Below are positions 13,101-22,979 of a stretch of 64,000 nucleotides of DNA, piece by piece (the first letter of the stretch is position 1; each line of letters begins with the position of its first letter). The DNA comes from Pyrocephalus nanus (taxonomy: Eukaryota; Chordata; Aves; Passeriformes; Tyrannidae). The notes below the pieces were generated by a model. That model was not told the DNA's origin, did no database searches, and was given only the letters and a program-made list of their open reading frames with translations. The stretch lies in the NCBI GenBank assembly GCA_038380795.1, contig CM076261.1, positions 32,637,866 to 32,701,865 on the forward strand, written 5' to 3'. Made by a program: the position numbers and the translations under genes.

Positions 13101-14141
13101 ACACTACACTCAAGGCAACAAGCAAGGGGCTATGACACAGATCGATAGCGAACATTTTATTGCACTCACCAATTGTCCTACAGTGCAAAAAGCTTTAGGC
13201 AAAACAGAGGTATTTATAAAACAGTAGGTTTTAAAATAATGCTTTTGTGTACATGTAGATAGTCTTATTTGTAATAAAAATAATTATTTAAATAAAAATG
13301 AAACTAAGAATTGAGGTGATATTTCTTACTTTGTGCTGTTATTCATAACAGCTATAGCAATTGGAAGTGCACTGTTTTGCTTTCATCAAATTGAGAAGGG
13401 GTACTGTCAAGGTAAAACTCATATCATCCCTTATCAGAGTTTTTATGCATAACTCCTTAACAAGTATGTTTTAGAGATTTTGCTAACAATTTAGTCTTCT
13501 TAGAATGCCTTCAAAATCTGTAAGAATTTTATAACAATAAAGCCTTAGAGACTGTTGTAAAGCTTCCTCCATGTGCATGAACAATGATAAACAGAAGGAA
13601 AGAAGAAAACCTGTAATCATTCAGATCTATACAACAGTAAGTTTGTAAAATAAACTTAGGCATCTTGTATAAGCTAAATGACAAACTATGCTAATGTGCT
13701 AACGTGCTAATAGTGAAAATGGTGTGTGGAATTCATGCAGCTCTCCATGGTACTTCTTTTCAAAATATTATTCACCACCTCCAAATTAAGGATTCTTCTG
13801 TCAGACAAACAGATTATACTCACAGGTTTATAATAGTACATGTGTAAAAGGCTTCATATATTGAAGTCCTTACATATCGACACTAGTTAGCAGAACTTTA
13901 GCATATTGCTCTTTAGTCTGCAAGGCTTAGATGCTTGTTGTAGTGCCTGAGTGAATGTGGCTTAAACATGACTGTAAGATTGAGTTTACTAAAAAAAGTT
14001 TATGCAGGCATCACTGTACTTTGTGCCTTCATGGCAGCTTGAGTTGCCAATACAAAATAACTTAATGGGCAAGATCAATGTCAAAATAGCTAGGAAAACT
14101 GCCACAGTCAAGTGAAGGAGAAACAGCAAGATGATAAACTT

Positions 14142-14276
14142 CACAGAATGTTCTGAACTGGAAGGGATGCACAGGGATCATCAAGTCCAACTCTTAAATG
14201 AATGGCCCTATATGGGAATCAAACCCACAACCTTGGTGTTATGAGCACCATGCTAAACCAACTAAGCTTATCTCAG
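14142..14276 (-). mobile_element. tRNA-Ile-derived SINE with CR1-like tail (TguSINE1 type)
   Basis: On the minus strand, 14272-14203 resembles tRNA-Ile(AAT): an A-box-like 'TTAGTTGGTTTAGCATGG', then 'TGCTCATAACACCAAGG' over the anticodon region, a B-box-like 'GGTTTGATTCCC', and a 3' end in 'GGCCA'. The part at 14142-14200 matches a CR1 3' end ('gttggactt..gatccctgtgcatccc..cagttc' when read on the minus strand). This head-plus-tail layout is that of songbird TguSINE1, which is thought to borrow CR1 enzymes. Substitutions in the anticodon arm and elsewhere, and fusion to the tail, argue against a functional tRNA. Confidence 0.85.
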
Positions 14277-15394
14277 GGAATTGTGGGGCACAGTGATTCA
14301 AAATGTGTATTCAAACATGTGTTCTTAGGAGAACCTGGGGCATTTCAGATGAATTTCCTGTGCAACTGAGTTTGTAATGTTTGCATTCTCATAGTCAAAT
14401 TTGAAAGGGTGAATGAAAAAAAAAACAAGCAGTGACATTTAATTTAAAGATGCAAAGATATTACTGCAAAGGAAATTTATGTGCATGACTCCAGCATATT
14501 AGAAACTTTGCTCCCTCAAAACTTAGATTATGAGGAAAAAAAATGATACTTTCTAAATTATTTGATACAGGAGTGAAAGATAAAGCAGTCAAATTCTGAC
14601 AAGAAAAAATGCTGAAGGAAAAGCTGATGCCTTAAAATCTAGAGGTTCTCTGTATATATGATACTGATAAGGTAGACAAGAATTTAATATTTTTCATTAT
14701 TTTAACAATGAAATCAAAGATTGCCAAAATGAATTTCTGTGGAGGAAAGAGTTTCACTAGTGTGTATGTGCATGTGTATGTGTGTGTGTGTGTATTATTC
14801 CCCTGCTGCCACTGTTAAGCTTCTAGTCAGGCAGCTTCCACTGCATTTCTCAGAAATACAGCTCTCAAAGATAATTAGGTTTCCAAAAATTCCTTGAAAA
14901 GTTTCTCTAAATTTATGAGTTGAGAGAAAACCAAGTTGTTTATTCCAGTGTTCATGGACCTAGTTGCTTTGGAAATATATATTTTTTAAATAAGTTGAAT
15001 TGTGTCTTCAACACTAAATCAACTTGGTAGAGATGTTTATAGGCACTGTATATAAAACTTGAAATCTAGTATGAGAAAGAGTAAATCACGTGAACTACTC
15101 TGGTAGGGTTGAACTAAGTTTCTCAGTCTTGAAAAACTTAGGAGATATTAAGAGAGGTGAATTTCACTTGGAAACCATGAGTTCAGCTATGCAAAATAGT
15201 TCAGTTCAGCAAAATGAAGTATCACAGAAAGGTTGTAGGATAGCACAGAAAATTAATTAAGGTAGTTGCTCTTCACTAGTATTATTCAGATAGTGGTAAA
15301 TTACTACAATTTTTTTAAATTTATACCAATTTTTTTAAACCAAAAATATAGGTTAATCTCTTTTCCATCATGGTTAAGTTTTCCATGGTCACGA
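14277..15394. other. Unique AT-rich DNA with a TG microsatellite
   Basis: A (TG)n run with early interruptions lies at 14761-14793. Nothing else in this stretch was recognised as a gene or repeat. Confidence 0.65.
14761..14793. repeat. (TG)n microsatellite
   Basis: TG repeats with TA and CA interruptions come first, followed by about seven uninterrupted TG units. Confidence 0.9.
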
Positions 15395-16520
15395 GAGGAT
15401 CAGCTCTGATGCAGGTGCATTCCATAAGCAGAGTATCACAATGCACAGGGTGTGTTTCCTGCTTGGGCAGGAATCAGCAGCTTGCACGAGAGCAGCCTGG
15501 GCAGGGCCAGCACTAATGGTGGGTGCCCCCCACGCCAACAAAGGTCACCCCTAGAGATCATGAGCAACCAGGAGCACCACGATCAGGGCAGACTGACAGG
15601 CCATGGCATGTCAGCCAGGATGTGGTACAGCAGTTTGGTTGGGGGGGTGTGCAGGGATGGTGCCTTTTCGAAGGAGGCATATTCCACCAGCTGAGTGGAT
15701 CCACTTCAAGTCCACATAACTCAGCAACCAGGCCCCATTCTGTGATCATCTGCACAGCTCAAGGGCACTTAGCCTACCTGACCCTCAAAGCAGAATGCTG
15801 GAGGAACACTTGTCTGAAAGCCAAGCCTTTCAAGACTCCTACCGTACCATCTACAGTGGTGGTGGCCAGTGCCTCCAGTGAGAGGGAACTGCTAAAGGGA
15901 GAGGCTGCAGTGAAGATCTCAGGCTACAGGAAGTGCCAAGACATTTCTCCTGGGGCAGGGACAAGCAGCAGACCTGCCTGCAAAAGATGTGCCCAGCTGG
16001 CTGAGATGCAGGAGGTGGTGAGAAGACTGTGCAACATCAAGGAGGCTGAGAAGCTGGATAGCTGGTTCCAAGTGCAGTCTGCAGTGGACTCTCAGCCCAT
16101 GGCCAAACAGCCAAAACCTCCCCCACCAGCACACAGAGAGAAGGGAGGGGCCCAATAATGTAGAAGAATGGAAGATTGCAAAGACAAGGAGCTGCAGGAG
16201 GGCAGAACTTCTTAAGACTGAAGACGAAAGACCCCTCACATCAGGAGAGGTGCCAGGGCTGAGTAAGGATACCCAATCTTCTCCATGTGTAACAACCAGC
16301 ACATCTAAGAAAAGGTGACAGTTAAACAGAACTAGGCAACTGTCCTCTGGGAGGTACAAAAGCACCAATTTGCTGACCTGATGCACTTTTTGGAGAGGTG
16401 TACTGCTTACTGGGGCCTTGTATCAGGGATATCATGGAGAGACTACCAAGCCCACTACAGTCTGCTATTAGCCACTGCTGTTTTTTATTTCACAGCTCTC
16501 TTCAAGTTTCTTTTGTACTG
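15395..16520 (+). mobile_element. CR1 LINE fragment containing ORF1; no ORF2 or 3' end
   Basis: This GC-richer block is the 5' part of a CR1, which is rarely kept because most copies are 5'-truncated. The left part is UTR-like and GC-rich. The block then encodes a decayed ORF1 product (described separately). It ends without ORF2, 3' UTR or the ATTCTATG tail. The left boundary is set by the change in base composition and is uncertain by tens of bases. The right boundary is where similarity to the ORF1 esterase region fades. Either an old full-length insertion lost its 3' part by deletion, or only this segment was moved. Confidence 0.7.
15523..16500 (+). pseudogene. Decayed CR1 ORF1 (zinc-finger/coiled region plus SGNH-esterase-like region)
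   Basis: CR1-clade ORF1 proteins bind nucleic acid and many carry an SGNH-hydrolase (esterase) domain. The first part is an open frame of 211 codons (15523-16158). It includes a Cys-rich start 'CKRCAQLAEMQEVVRRL' near residues 152-168, which matches the CxxC plus coiled 'QLEEMQEEVRRL' phrase of CR1 ORF1. After two stops, the trace continues at about 16290-16500 across frames. 'GPCIRDIMERLPS' (from about 16410) corresponds to the family's 'GARIRDI..' segment, and an 'LFH' triplet follows. The GDSL serine region is destroyed by stops and frameshifts at about 16300-16350. The open length comes from chance survival and is not evidence of a host gene. I judged the family from memory of its motifs, without an alignment. 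Confidence 0.65.
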
Positions 16521-17140
16521 CACTGTATTTTTGCCAAATGTAACATTACTGTCCTTTGCTTCTTAGGAGTGTTCTCTAGCACCTGAGGTGTCAAAATTCA
16601 TATGCCAAAAGAAATATTATTCAGCAGACAATGTAGGTTATGATGTTCTGAATATTTAGGAGGAAAAAAACTACAAAAGACAGCACTTCCCCTTCCTTTA
16701 CAAATCAACTGACCTTATATTCAGATACAGTAGCAGCTGTCTTCCACTCCTGAGCTGAAGGCAAAGTATACTTTTCTCAGTCATGCTGCGTTTTGCTCTG
16801 TCTTGTATCCAACCTAGTTAGATTTGATTGGCATCCACCTAATTGGACAAAAACGCACACTTACTTTAAATTTGCTGCAGGCCAGGCCAGGTCAACTACA
16901 GACAGTCCCAGAGACTTCCCATCTAAAAAGTCTCAACAAGTCAAAACTGGAGCTTAAACTATTATTCTATAAAAACTGATGTAAATCTTTGATGTTGGTA
17001 AGGAAGTGCTGGGTGTTGACTCATGGCAGGAGGCAAGATGGCTTATTCTTTGAACAATTATGGAAAACTTAAACACAATTAAAAAGGGATTAAACTATAT
17101 TTACTGATTTTTCTTTCATAACAGATTTATTAGCAATAAT
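16521..17140. other. No gene or repeat recognised
   Basis: This moderately AT-rich sequence lies between two CR1 pieces. It contains a short 'ccaggccaggcc' duplication near 16883 and nothing else that I can name. Confidence 0.6.
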
Positions 17141-18465
17141 TTACAGAATAATAGAAGGGCTTTGGTTGGAAAGGTCCTTAAAGGTCATCTCCTTCTGGCA
17201 TCCCTGCCATGGACAGGGAGACTTTCCACTGGACTGGAATGCACAAAGCCCCATCCAACGTGGCCTTGAACACTTCCAGGGATGGGTGTAACAGGTTGAG
17301 TTCAAAAAGATGCCGAGATTGAAAATCAAGACACTGCTGAAAGCTCAACAATAAACCCAATATTTATTACTGAAAGTGGCCAAGTAAACTGGAACCCGAG
17401 AGACAAGAAAGGAGAGGAGTAAACTAAGTCCTCAGTGAAACCCCCACTCACATAGGTGTGTTTTACGAGGTTGTCTTACCGATCCCAGGATAATCAGAAT
17501 TCCCAATAGCAGAGGCTGCATCCTCGGGGGGTCAGCAGGCTCACAAAGATCGCGGGCGTCCCCGCAAAAGGCAACATTGTCCTTCATGTGAAGCTTGAGA
17601 GCCCTGAGCATGAGCCACCTGCATTTTTATCCAATTAGCCGGTGATGTCTCCCTGGGCCAGTGTGGCAGCACCGCCCAGCCAGAGGTCTTCAGTCCCTCG
17701 CCCCATAGTGTGAGTGCACCCCTTCAGCGCATGCGGAAGAACTTTGGGATTCCCCTCGCACTTGCGCTGTTTCACTTAAGGGGTCTTATCTGTTTGGGTC
17801 TGGGGGCTTTACTTCATCCTCTCCTCTTCAGTTTCTCCTTCAAATGTCCTCTACAGACAACCAGCCAATCACAGAACACCAGTTAAAACAGTTTATACAA
17901 GAAACTCTCTCTCCAGGGACAAAACTCCAGTTTATCAGTGAACTTGACAGGCAAAGAACAAAACTTTTGCAGATGGCTGGGCCAAACCCAGACCAAAAAA
18001 CTATCAATAATCCCTGATACAATGGGGAATACACCACTTCTCTGGGCAACCTCTTCCAGTGCCTCAACACCTTCACAGAGAAGAATTTCTTCTTTATATC
18101 TAATATAAATCTACCCTCTTTCAGTTCAAAACCATTGCCCCTAATCCTGAAACTACACTTCCTGATAAAGGATCCCTCCCTATCTTTATTAAAAGCCTCC
18201 TTTTAAGTACTGAAAGGCTTCAGTGAGGTCTCTGAAGAACCTTCTCTACTCCAGGCTGAATTATCCCAACTCTCTTCACTTTTCTTCACAGGGAATGTGG
18301 TCCAGCCTCTGGACATTCTCAAGCAGTTCCATGTCTTTTTTTATGCTGGACACTCCAGAGCCTGGATGCAGTACTCCAGGTGGAGTTTCATGAGAGTGGA
18401 GTAGAAAGGGACATTCATCTTCCTCAACCTGCCTGCCATGCTTCTTAGTCTTTGTCAGGTCTTCA
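17141..18465 (-). mobile_element. CR1 LINE 3' portion, split by a solo LTR
   Basis: The left part (17141-17286) is the complement of a CR1 3' UTR: 'ggttggaaaggtccttaaag', 'ccctgccatggacaggga', 'ccttgaacacttccaggg'. The right part (18027-18465) carries on exactly where the left stops: 'acttctctgggcaacctctt', 'tctaccctctttcagttcaa', then the end of the ORF2 region ('tactccaggtgg'). The gap is filled by an LTR with its own 5-bp duplication. Excluding the insert, the element is about 590 bp, 5'-truncated, with no intact reading frame. The original tail is worn ('cagaataatagaa'). Confidence 0.92.
17287..18021 (-). mobile_element. Solo ERV LTR, family D, 735 bp, TSD ATGGG
   Basis: The LTR has terminal TGTAACA and TGATACA and is flanked by ATGGG at 17282-17286 and 18022-18026. 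The interrupted CR1 reads through if the LTR and one ATGGG are removed, which proves the insertion. Orientation is inferred. On the minus strand a TATA-like GGATAAAAAT lies at 17632-17623 and an AATAAA at 17368-17363, in the right order for promoter and polyadenylation signal. A CpG-rich stretch (about 17520-17760) stands out from the AT-rich surroundings. No gag, pol or env sequence remains, consistent with recombination between two LTRs. A 5-bp duplication is usual for ERVL-like elements but does not decide the class. Confidence 0.9.
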
Positions 18466-19162
18466 ACAAATAAAGAATTTAAACTTCTCATGTTTTCCCA
18501 TATTCTGTCTTGAAAGTAATTTTTGTCATTACAGTATTCCCATATTGACTTCTAATTCTTTCTGCCTTTGTAGCCTAATCTGAAAAATGAAAAATTCATT
18601 AAGGGCAGAAAAACTTTGCAAAAGCTCATCAGGAAAACTCCAGTTTTCAGCATAAATCAAATGAAACAGTGCAAAGTTTGTTTAGTAGTTCTTCAAAATG
18701 TATATATACTCCCATTTAGGTGTGCTCTATTACTTAAACAACAGTATGTGCAAGAATCATGATAAAATTCTTTTCATGAAAAAGAGATTTTTAATTCTTC
18801 CTTTCTAACTCTTCAGTTTTATTCAAAGAACAATCAGAAAATATGTGATGGCAAAGACAAATTTCAGGAGGAAATGGAGGCAGTAACTAAGTAGTGTAAA
18901 CTTACAAGTAAAGCCAAAACAATTCTGAATTTTGCGAACTTGGTCCTAACTTTTTCCTCTTTCGTATAGACAGTCTTTACACATTTAACCAATTCAAAGG
19001 AGCAGCATTATATATTTCTTTAATATATTCTTCTTTAGTCTACATTGAATGGACAGAAGAACAGAATTTTAAGACAAATTTCTCAAAACTAAAGACAGTA
19101 ACATATAGAATATAAACATATATATTTATATATCTAATTTCATTTGTATGGAATCCTCTGTT
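18466..19162. other. Unique AT-rich DNA, no gene recognised
   Basis: No coding, RNA or repeat signature was recognised here apart from short AT-rich runs near 19100-19135. Confidence 0.6.
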
Positions 19163-19168
19163 AGAGAG

Positions 19169-19667
19169 TGTTGGATACCAAACTATGATATCTGCAGAGA
19201 GGACTTTGAGTGGACTTTGCAGAAAGCCTTGGACTACCAGAGTTGGGGAAAAAATCTCGATTCGGGAAACAAACAAGGTATCATTGATGTTTTTTGCCCT
19301 GCCCCAGATCAGAGTGTCCACATCTTGATTTCATCAAACCTCTGCAGAAAACCTATTGTACCTTATCCCTCCTTTTTTGTTCCCTGAATTCCTGCATCCT
19401 GTAGAACCAATTACCTGTTCCCCCTGTAAAATCCCCTAAGTTAAAGTGTGTTTTTCCCTATGAGGTAACTGCTAAAGCCCCAAATTTGTTAACCTGGGCT
19501 TTCCCCTTATGTTATCCCCTAAAATCCCCTATTTGTACTAAATGGTAATAATTCCAACTCCCTGTTGAATATGTAAACCCTAAACTCTTTAAAATGACCT
19601 TGTAATTCCAATAAACCATTCCAGTTTCTTGCCTCCACTGGGATTGTTTAGTTTTTGACTCGCTACA
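19169..19667 (+). mobile_element. Solo ERV LTR, family E, 499 bp, TSD AGAGAG
   Basis: Boundaries are TGTTGGATACC at the left and CTCGCTACA at the right, with the hexamer AGAGAG at 19163-19168 and 19668-19673. An AATAAA at 19610-19615 lies about 50 bp before the right end, fitting the plus orientation (U3-R-U5). 'aaaatcccct'-type phrases recur several times in the U3 part (19427-19530). A 6-bp duplication is usual for class II (beta/alpharetrovirus-like) elements. No internal viral sequence is present, so this is a solo LTR. I cannot assign a named family. Confidence 0.85.
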
Positions 19668-19748
19668 AGAGAGGTCAGAAAAATTATTTTCATTTTGACT
19701 ATTCAATTGGACTTTTTCAATTATTGTTTGCAGATTCAAGTCTCCAAA

Positions 19749-19766
19749 TTTTTTTTTTTTTTTTTT
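19749..19766. repeat. Poly-T run, 18 nt
   Basis: An uninterrupted T homopolymer about 80 bp right of the LTR duplication. It is not obviously the tail of any element. Confidence 0.9.
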
Positions 19767-20091
19767 AGTTTTTACCTCTTTGGAATGATCTTCTATTGTT
19801 ATGGAGGAAAAAAAATTAACTTCACTATATCCCCTATTAAAATTGTATTTTTTAATCATAAAAGATTCTTGTGATACTGTATATTATGACAGATATAAAT
19901 AAGGTTTTTTTCAACATCATATGAAGGAGAGCTATGCCAATCTTTAATATTAATTTCTATGACAAATTTCTTATGAGCAACTTGTAGCAAACAATCTAGA
20001 AAGTATGGGCAACAGAAGGTGACAGGTTCATGTCACAATACTAACACAAAATACAAGGAAATGACACTGTAAGAAGTCAAGAAATGTACAT

Positions 20092-20150
20092 TAAAAACAA
20101 AAAAACAAACAACAGCAAAACCAAAACCAAATCAAACAAAGCACAAATAA
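20092..20150. repeat. A/C-rich low-complexity tract
   Basis: CAAA and CCAAAA units form an irregular purine-rich run without coding content. Confidence 0.8.
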
Positions 20151-21950
20151 AACCATAACATAATGCAAAACATTTTAGTAGAGCAAAAAATCTGTTTTCA
20201 ATTTTCAGGCAGGCAAGGATTGATATAACTGCAATATATTTATTGACATATATGGAAATGATAAGACTGATATTCATGTCAAAAGAGGAGTACTTCGATT
20301 CATAGAATATGAATTCTTTTAAGAACTAAAATACAACTAGACAAATAAAAATATATTTCTTACTAGATGTGGAATATGGATACTTCTGCATTTATTCTGC
20401 ACTATCAGTTGTGATTTTCTAGATATTTCAAAGTTACTCTAACAGAATAAGGATTAAAACTTATCCTAAAGCTCTCTTAAAATGGAGACTTCAATTTTTC
20501 ATTGCACAGGATTGTGTTGCATTTTGCCTTTAAAGAAAAAGGATCATTTGCCTGGGGATTCTTGAAGATATGAAAATATTAAAAGTGTCAAATATTTTGC
20601 CTACAATAAGATTTGTTATAATTGGTAAGAAGTCAACGACATCATTAACTTTAGCTATACAAGATGGTTCCACCAATATTCCACTGAAATACTTTTTGTT
20701 TAACTAATCCATTAACTTTCCCTGAAATCAATTGACATTAAGATATCCTTGTTTGTTCATGAACATGCTAATATGTAATCATTCTTTTAGATATTTAAAG
20801 TGTTGCTGTGTAGATGAAGAGGATTATTAATCCTCAGTAATGTAATTAAATTCTACATGAAATTATAATGCCATATTAGCAATATCAAAAATCTCATTTC
20901 TGTAATTTTTCTCTTAGCTTTGAAACTAAGTTTGAAAAGTGTTAATGGGGTAAAATATGCCTTAGAATATAAGGTCATAAATCTGCAAACTCTTTCAGAT
21001 ATAAAGTAAATCATCACCGAAGAACATGCCATAAATTATCTTTTTTTTTTTTCTTTTTTAATGAAGGAGAATGAATGAGGTTTGTCTTCATGATCATATC
21101 CAGAAATTTCCAACTAATAAGACCACGTATCCTATAAATTTTACAATTAAGGAATGAAAGAATAAGTGAATGAATAAATAAATAATGAGGCCAAGAAATC
21201 TCCATTTTTAAAAAAACCAAACAACATAGTTCCTATAAAAGCAAACAACTGTCATTCTAGATATCTAGGAAAAAATACTCTCATCATATAAATTGTGGAA
21301 CTCAAATGCAAATTCTGTCAGCTACTCTGTATACAAAATGACTACAGAATATGCAGCACAATTTCCCAATGTAGATAGGACATCTGCAATGCAGATCAGA
21401 GGAAGGAAATTCTGCCTACGTTTACTGTATATGTGTCGAGGCACATTTATGTATTACTAACAAGCCTCCTAGTAAAGAGAGCATCTTCCACATAAATACA
21501 GTATTTTTTAATTTTATCTATGATTATAAAAATAAAAATTGTTATTACTTTGGCACATGCCCACTACTATAAAAACTCTGCTAATAATTTCTATTCTTAG
21601 ATATTAAAGGAAGAGAAGTAGAAACAATGTGTGCATTCCTATAAAGCCTAATCTTTGAGGGGACACATAGTCCTTCACAGCGTCCCTTCTTCTCTAGCTA
21701 TTTTGCTGATGGACACCTCTCTCTCTTTCCATTTAACTATCTGCTTTAGTTCTCACATATGCAGGGCTAGGATATTTAAAACTATGCCTTATCACAAGGT
21801 TTCAAAGCTAAGGTACCAGACGATGATTTAAGTTTCTTCAGTACAATGCAAAATTAAAGGCAATAAATAGTAGATTAGGTTCTAGGATAAATAAAGGTCG
21901 AAGTCTGCTTTACATTCAATTTCAATGGTTTTAATTAAAACAGTGGCCTG

Positions 21951-22087
21951 GAAAAAAAACACCAAAACCAAAAACAAGAAAAAACACAAACAAACAAACA
22001 AAACACAACAAACAAAAAAAAAAAAAAAAAACCACAAACCAAAAAAACCCAATAAAATCCCAAAGAAAAAAACTAACTAAAAAATCC
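21951..22087. repeat. Long A/C-rich low-complexity tract
   Basis: About 137 bp of CAAA and CCAAA units surround a pure A-run at about 22014-22031. It is the longest low-complexity tract in the window. Confidence 0.9.
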
Positions 22088-22979
22088 CCCTCAATTCATT
22101 AGCTTATCTTTCTCCCTACAGACTTTCTATTCTCTCACAGCAAATTAAGAAATAAATGGCACTTCCTGTAGCATTAGAACCACTCAAAATAGAAAAAAGC
22201 AACTTTTAGTTTAGATTGCTTCCAAAGCAAAAGCTACAGCAGAGGTTCAGCAATATTTCAAGGTTGCTGTGTCAGGATGCATTTTTTCATTCTCAAATTG
22301 GAGATTGAAGATGCTGCCTCTCAGAGGAAAAGGATTCAAGTATCTTAATTGCTCCTCTTTGTCTCTGGTTGAGGCAGCAGCTCCCTGGGTTTTTTGCTGA
22401 GTTTGGACCTTCTGGAAATCAAGAAAAACAACTATTTCTCATAGATACTACTTGCTAGATATTATGCTTTGGTGATGGACCTCCTGCTCTTCATTTCAAA
22501 ATATGCCTCAGACAAAACCCTCTGGCAATTCCCTTTGACACCTAGACTGCCTGTCAGCAGCCTTTGCTATGTCAGCTGTTTGATAACTTTCTCAACTTCA
22601 TATTTAAAGGCACTTAAACAATGAACTTTGTATTAGCATCTCTTGTCATTACCATTTTCTGATCTACTGATGCTATTATTATGACATGGCTAAGTAAAAG
22701 ATGTTGTAGGAAAAGCAGAAATAATGAAATTCAAATTTTTATTTAGTAGAGTTTTATATTTTTTGATAACTAATCTATCGAGTTCACTCTTTCTCTGTCA
22801 TGTCCTTAAAGCCCTCTCTTTTCTTCCTTGCACAAGGAAGAAAATTTTTCCTTATATTTAATAGAAAAAAATACTGGGTTCAAAGATGTGAGTATTTTTA
22901 TTAGGTAGCTATTTACTTCATTCTGGAAGAAATATAGGCCAGATTTACATCTGATTTTTCTTCACTAATGTCTCTCTAC

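Larger units (their letters stand above)
7618..14141. other. Unique AT-rich DNA, no gene recognised
   Basis: The only clear features are a poly-A run at 7730-7758 and a small AT-rich tandem repeat near 10091. The part at about 9570-10020 is a little richer in GC than its surroundings and may be an old, unclassified repeat. The part at 10730-10870 carries several TAATTA/TTAATTGAATT-like motifs in otherwise non-repetitive sequence. I see no exon with splice-flanked coding potential. Confidence 0.6.
19674..22979. other. Unique AT-rich DNA with low-complexity tracts
   Basis: This stretch contains a poly-T run at 19749-19766 and A/C-rich tracts at 20092-20150 and 21951-22087. No gene was recognised. 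The part at 20700-20900 is non-repetitive and rich in TAATTA-like words, but I have no means of testing conservation. Confidence 0.6.

Noticed and set aside
14203..14272. Functional tRNA-Ile gene on the minus strand
   Set aside because: Stem and anticodon-arm changes and direct fusion to a CR1-like tail show that it is a SINE head. The same holds for 46709-46782.
15523..16158. 211-codon plus-strand open frame as a host protein gene
   Set aside because: The content matches the CR1 ORF1 Cys/coiled segment, and the continuation is broken by stops and frame changes, so it is a LINE remnant. The 155-codon minus-strand frame at 15919-16386 is its shadow.
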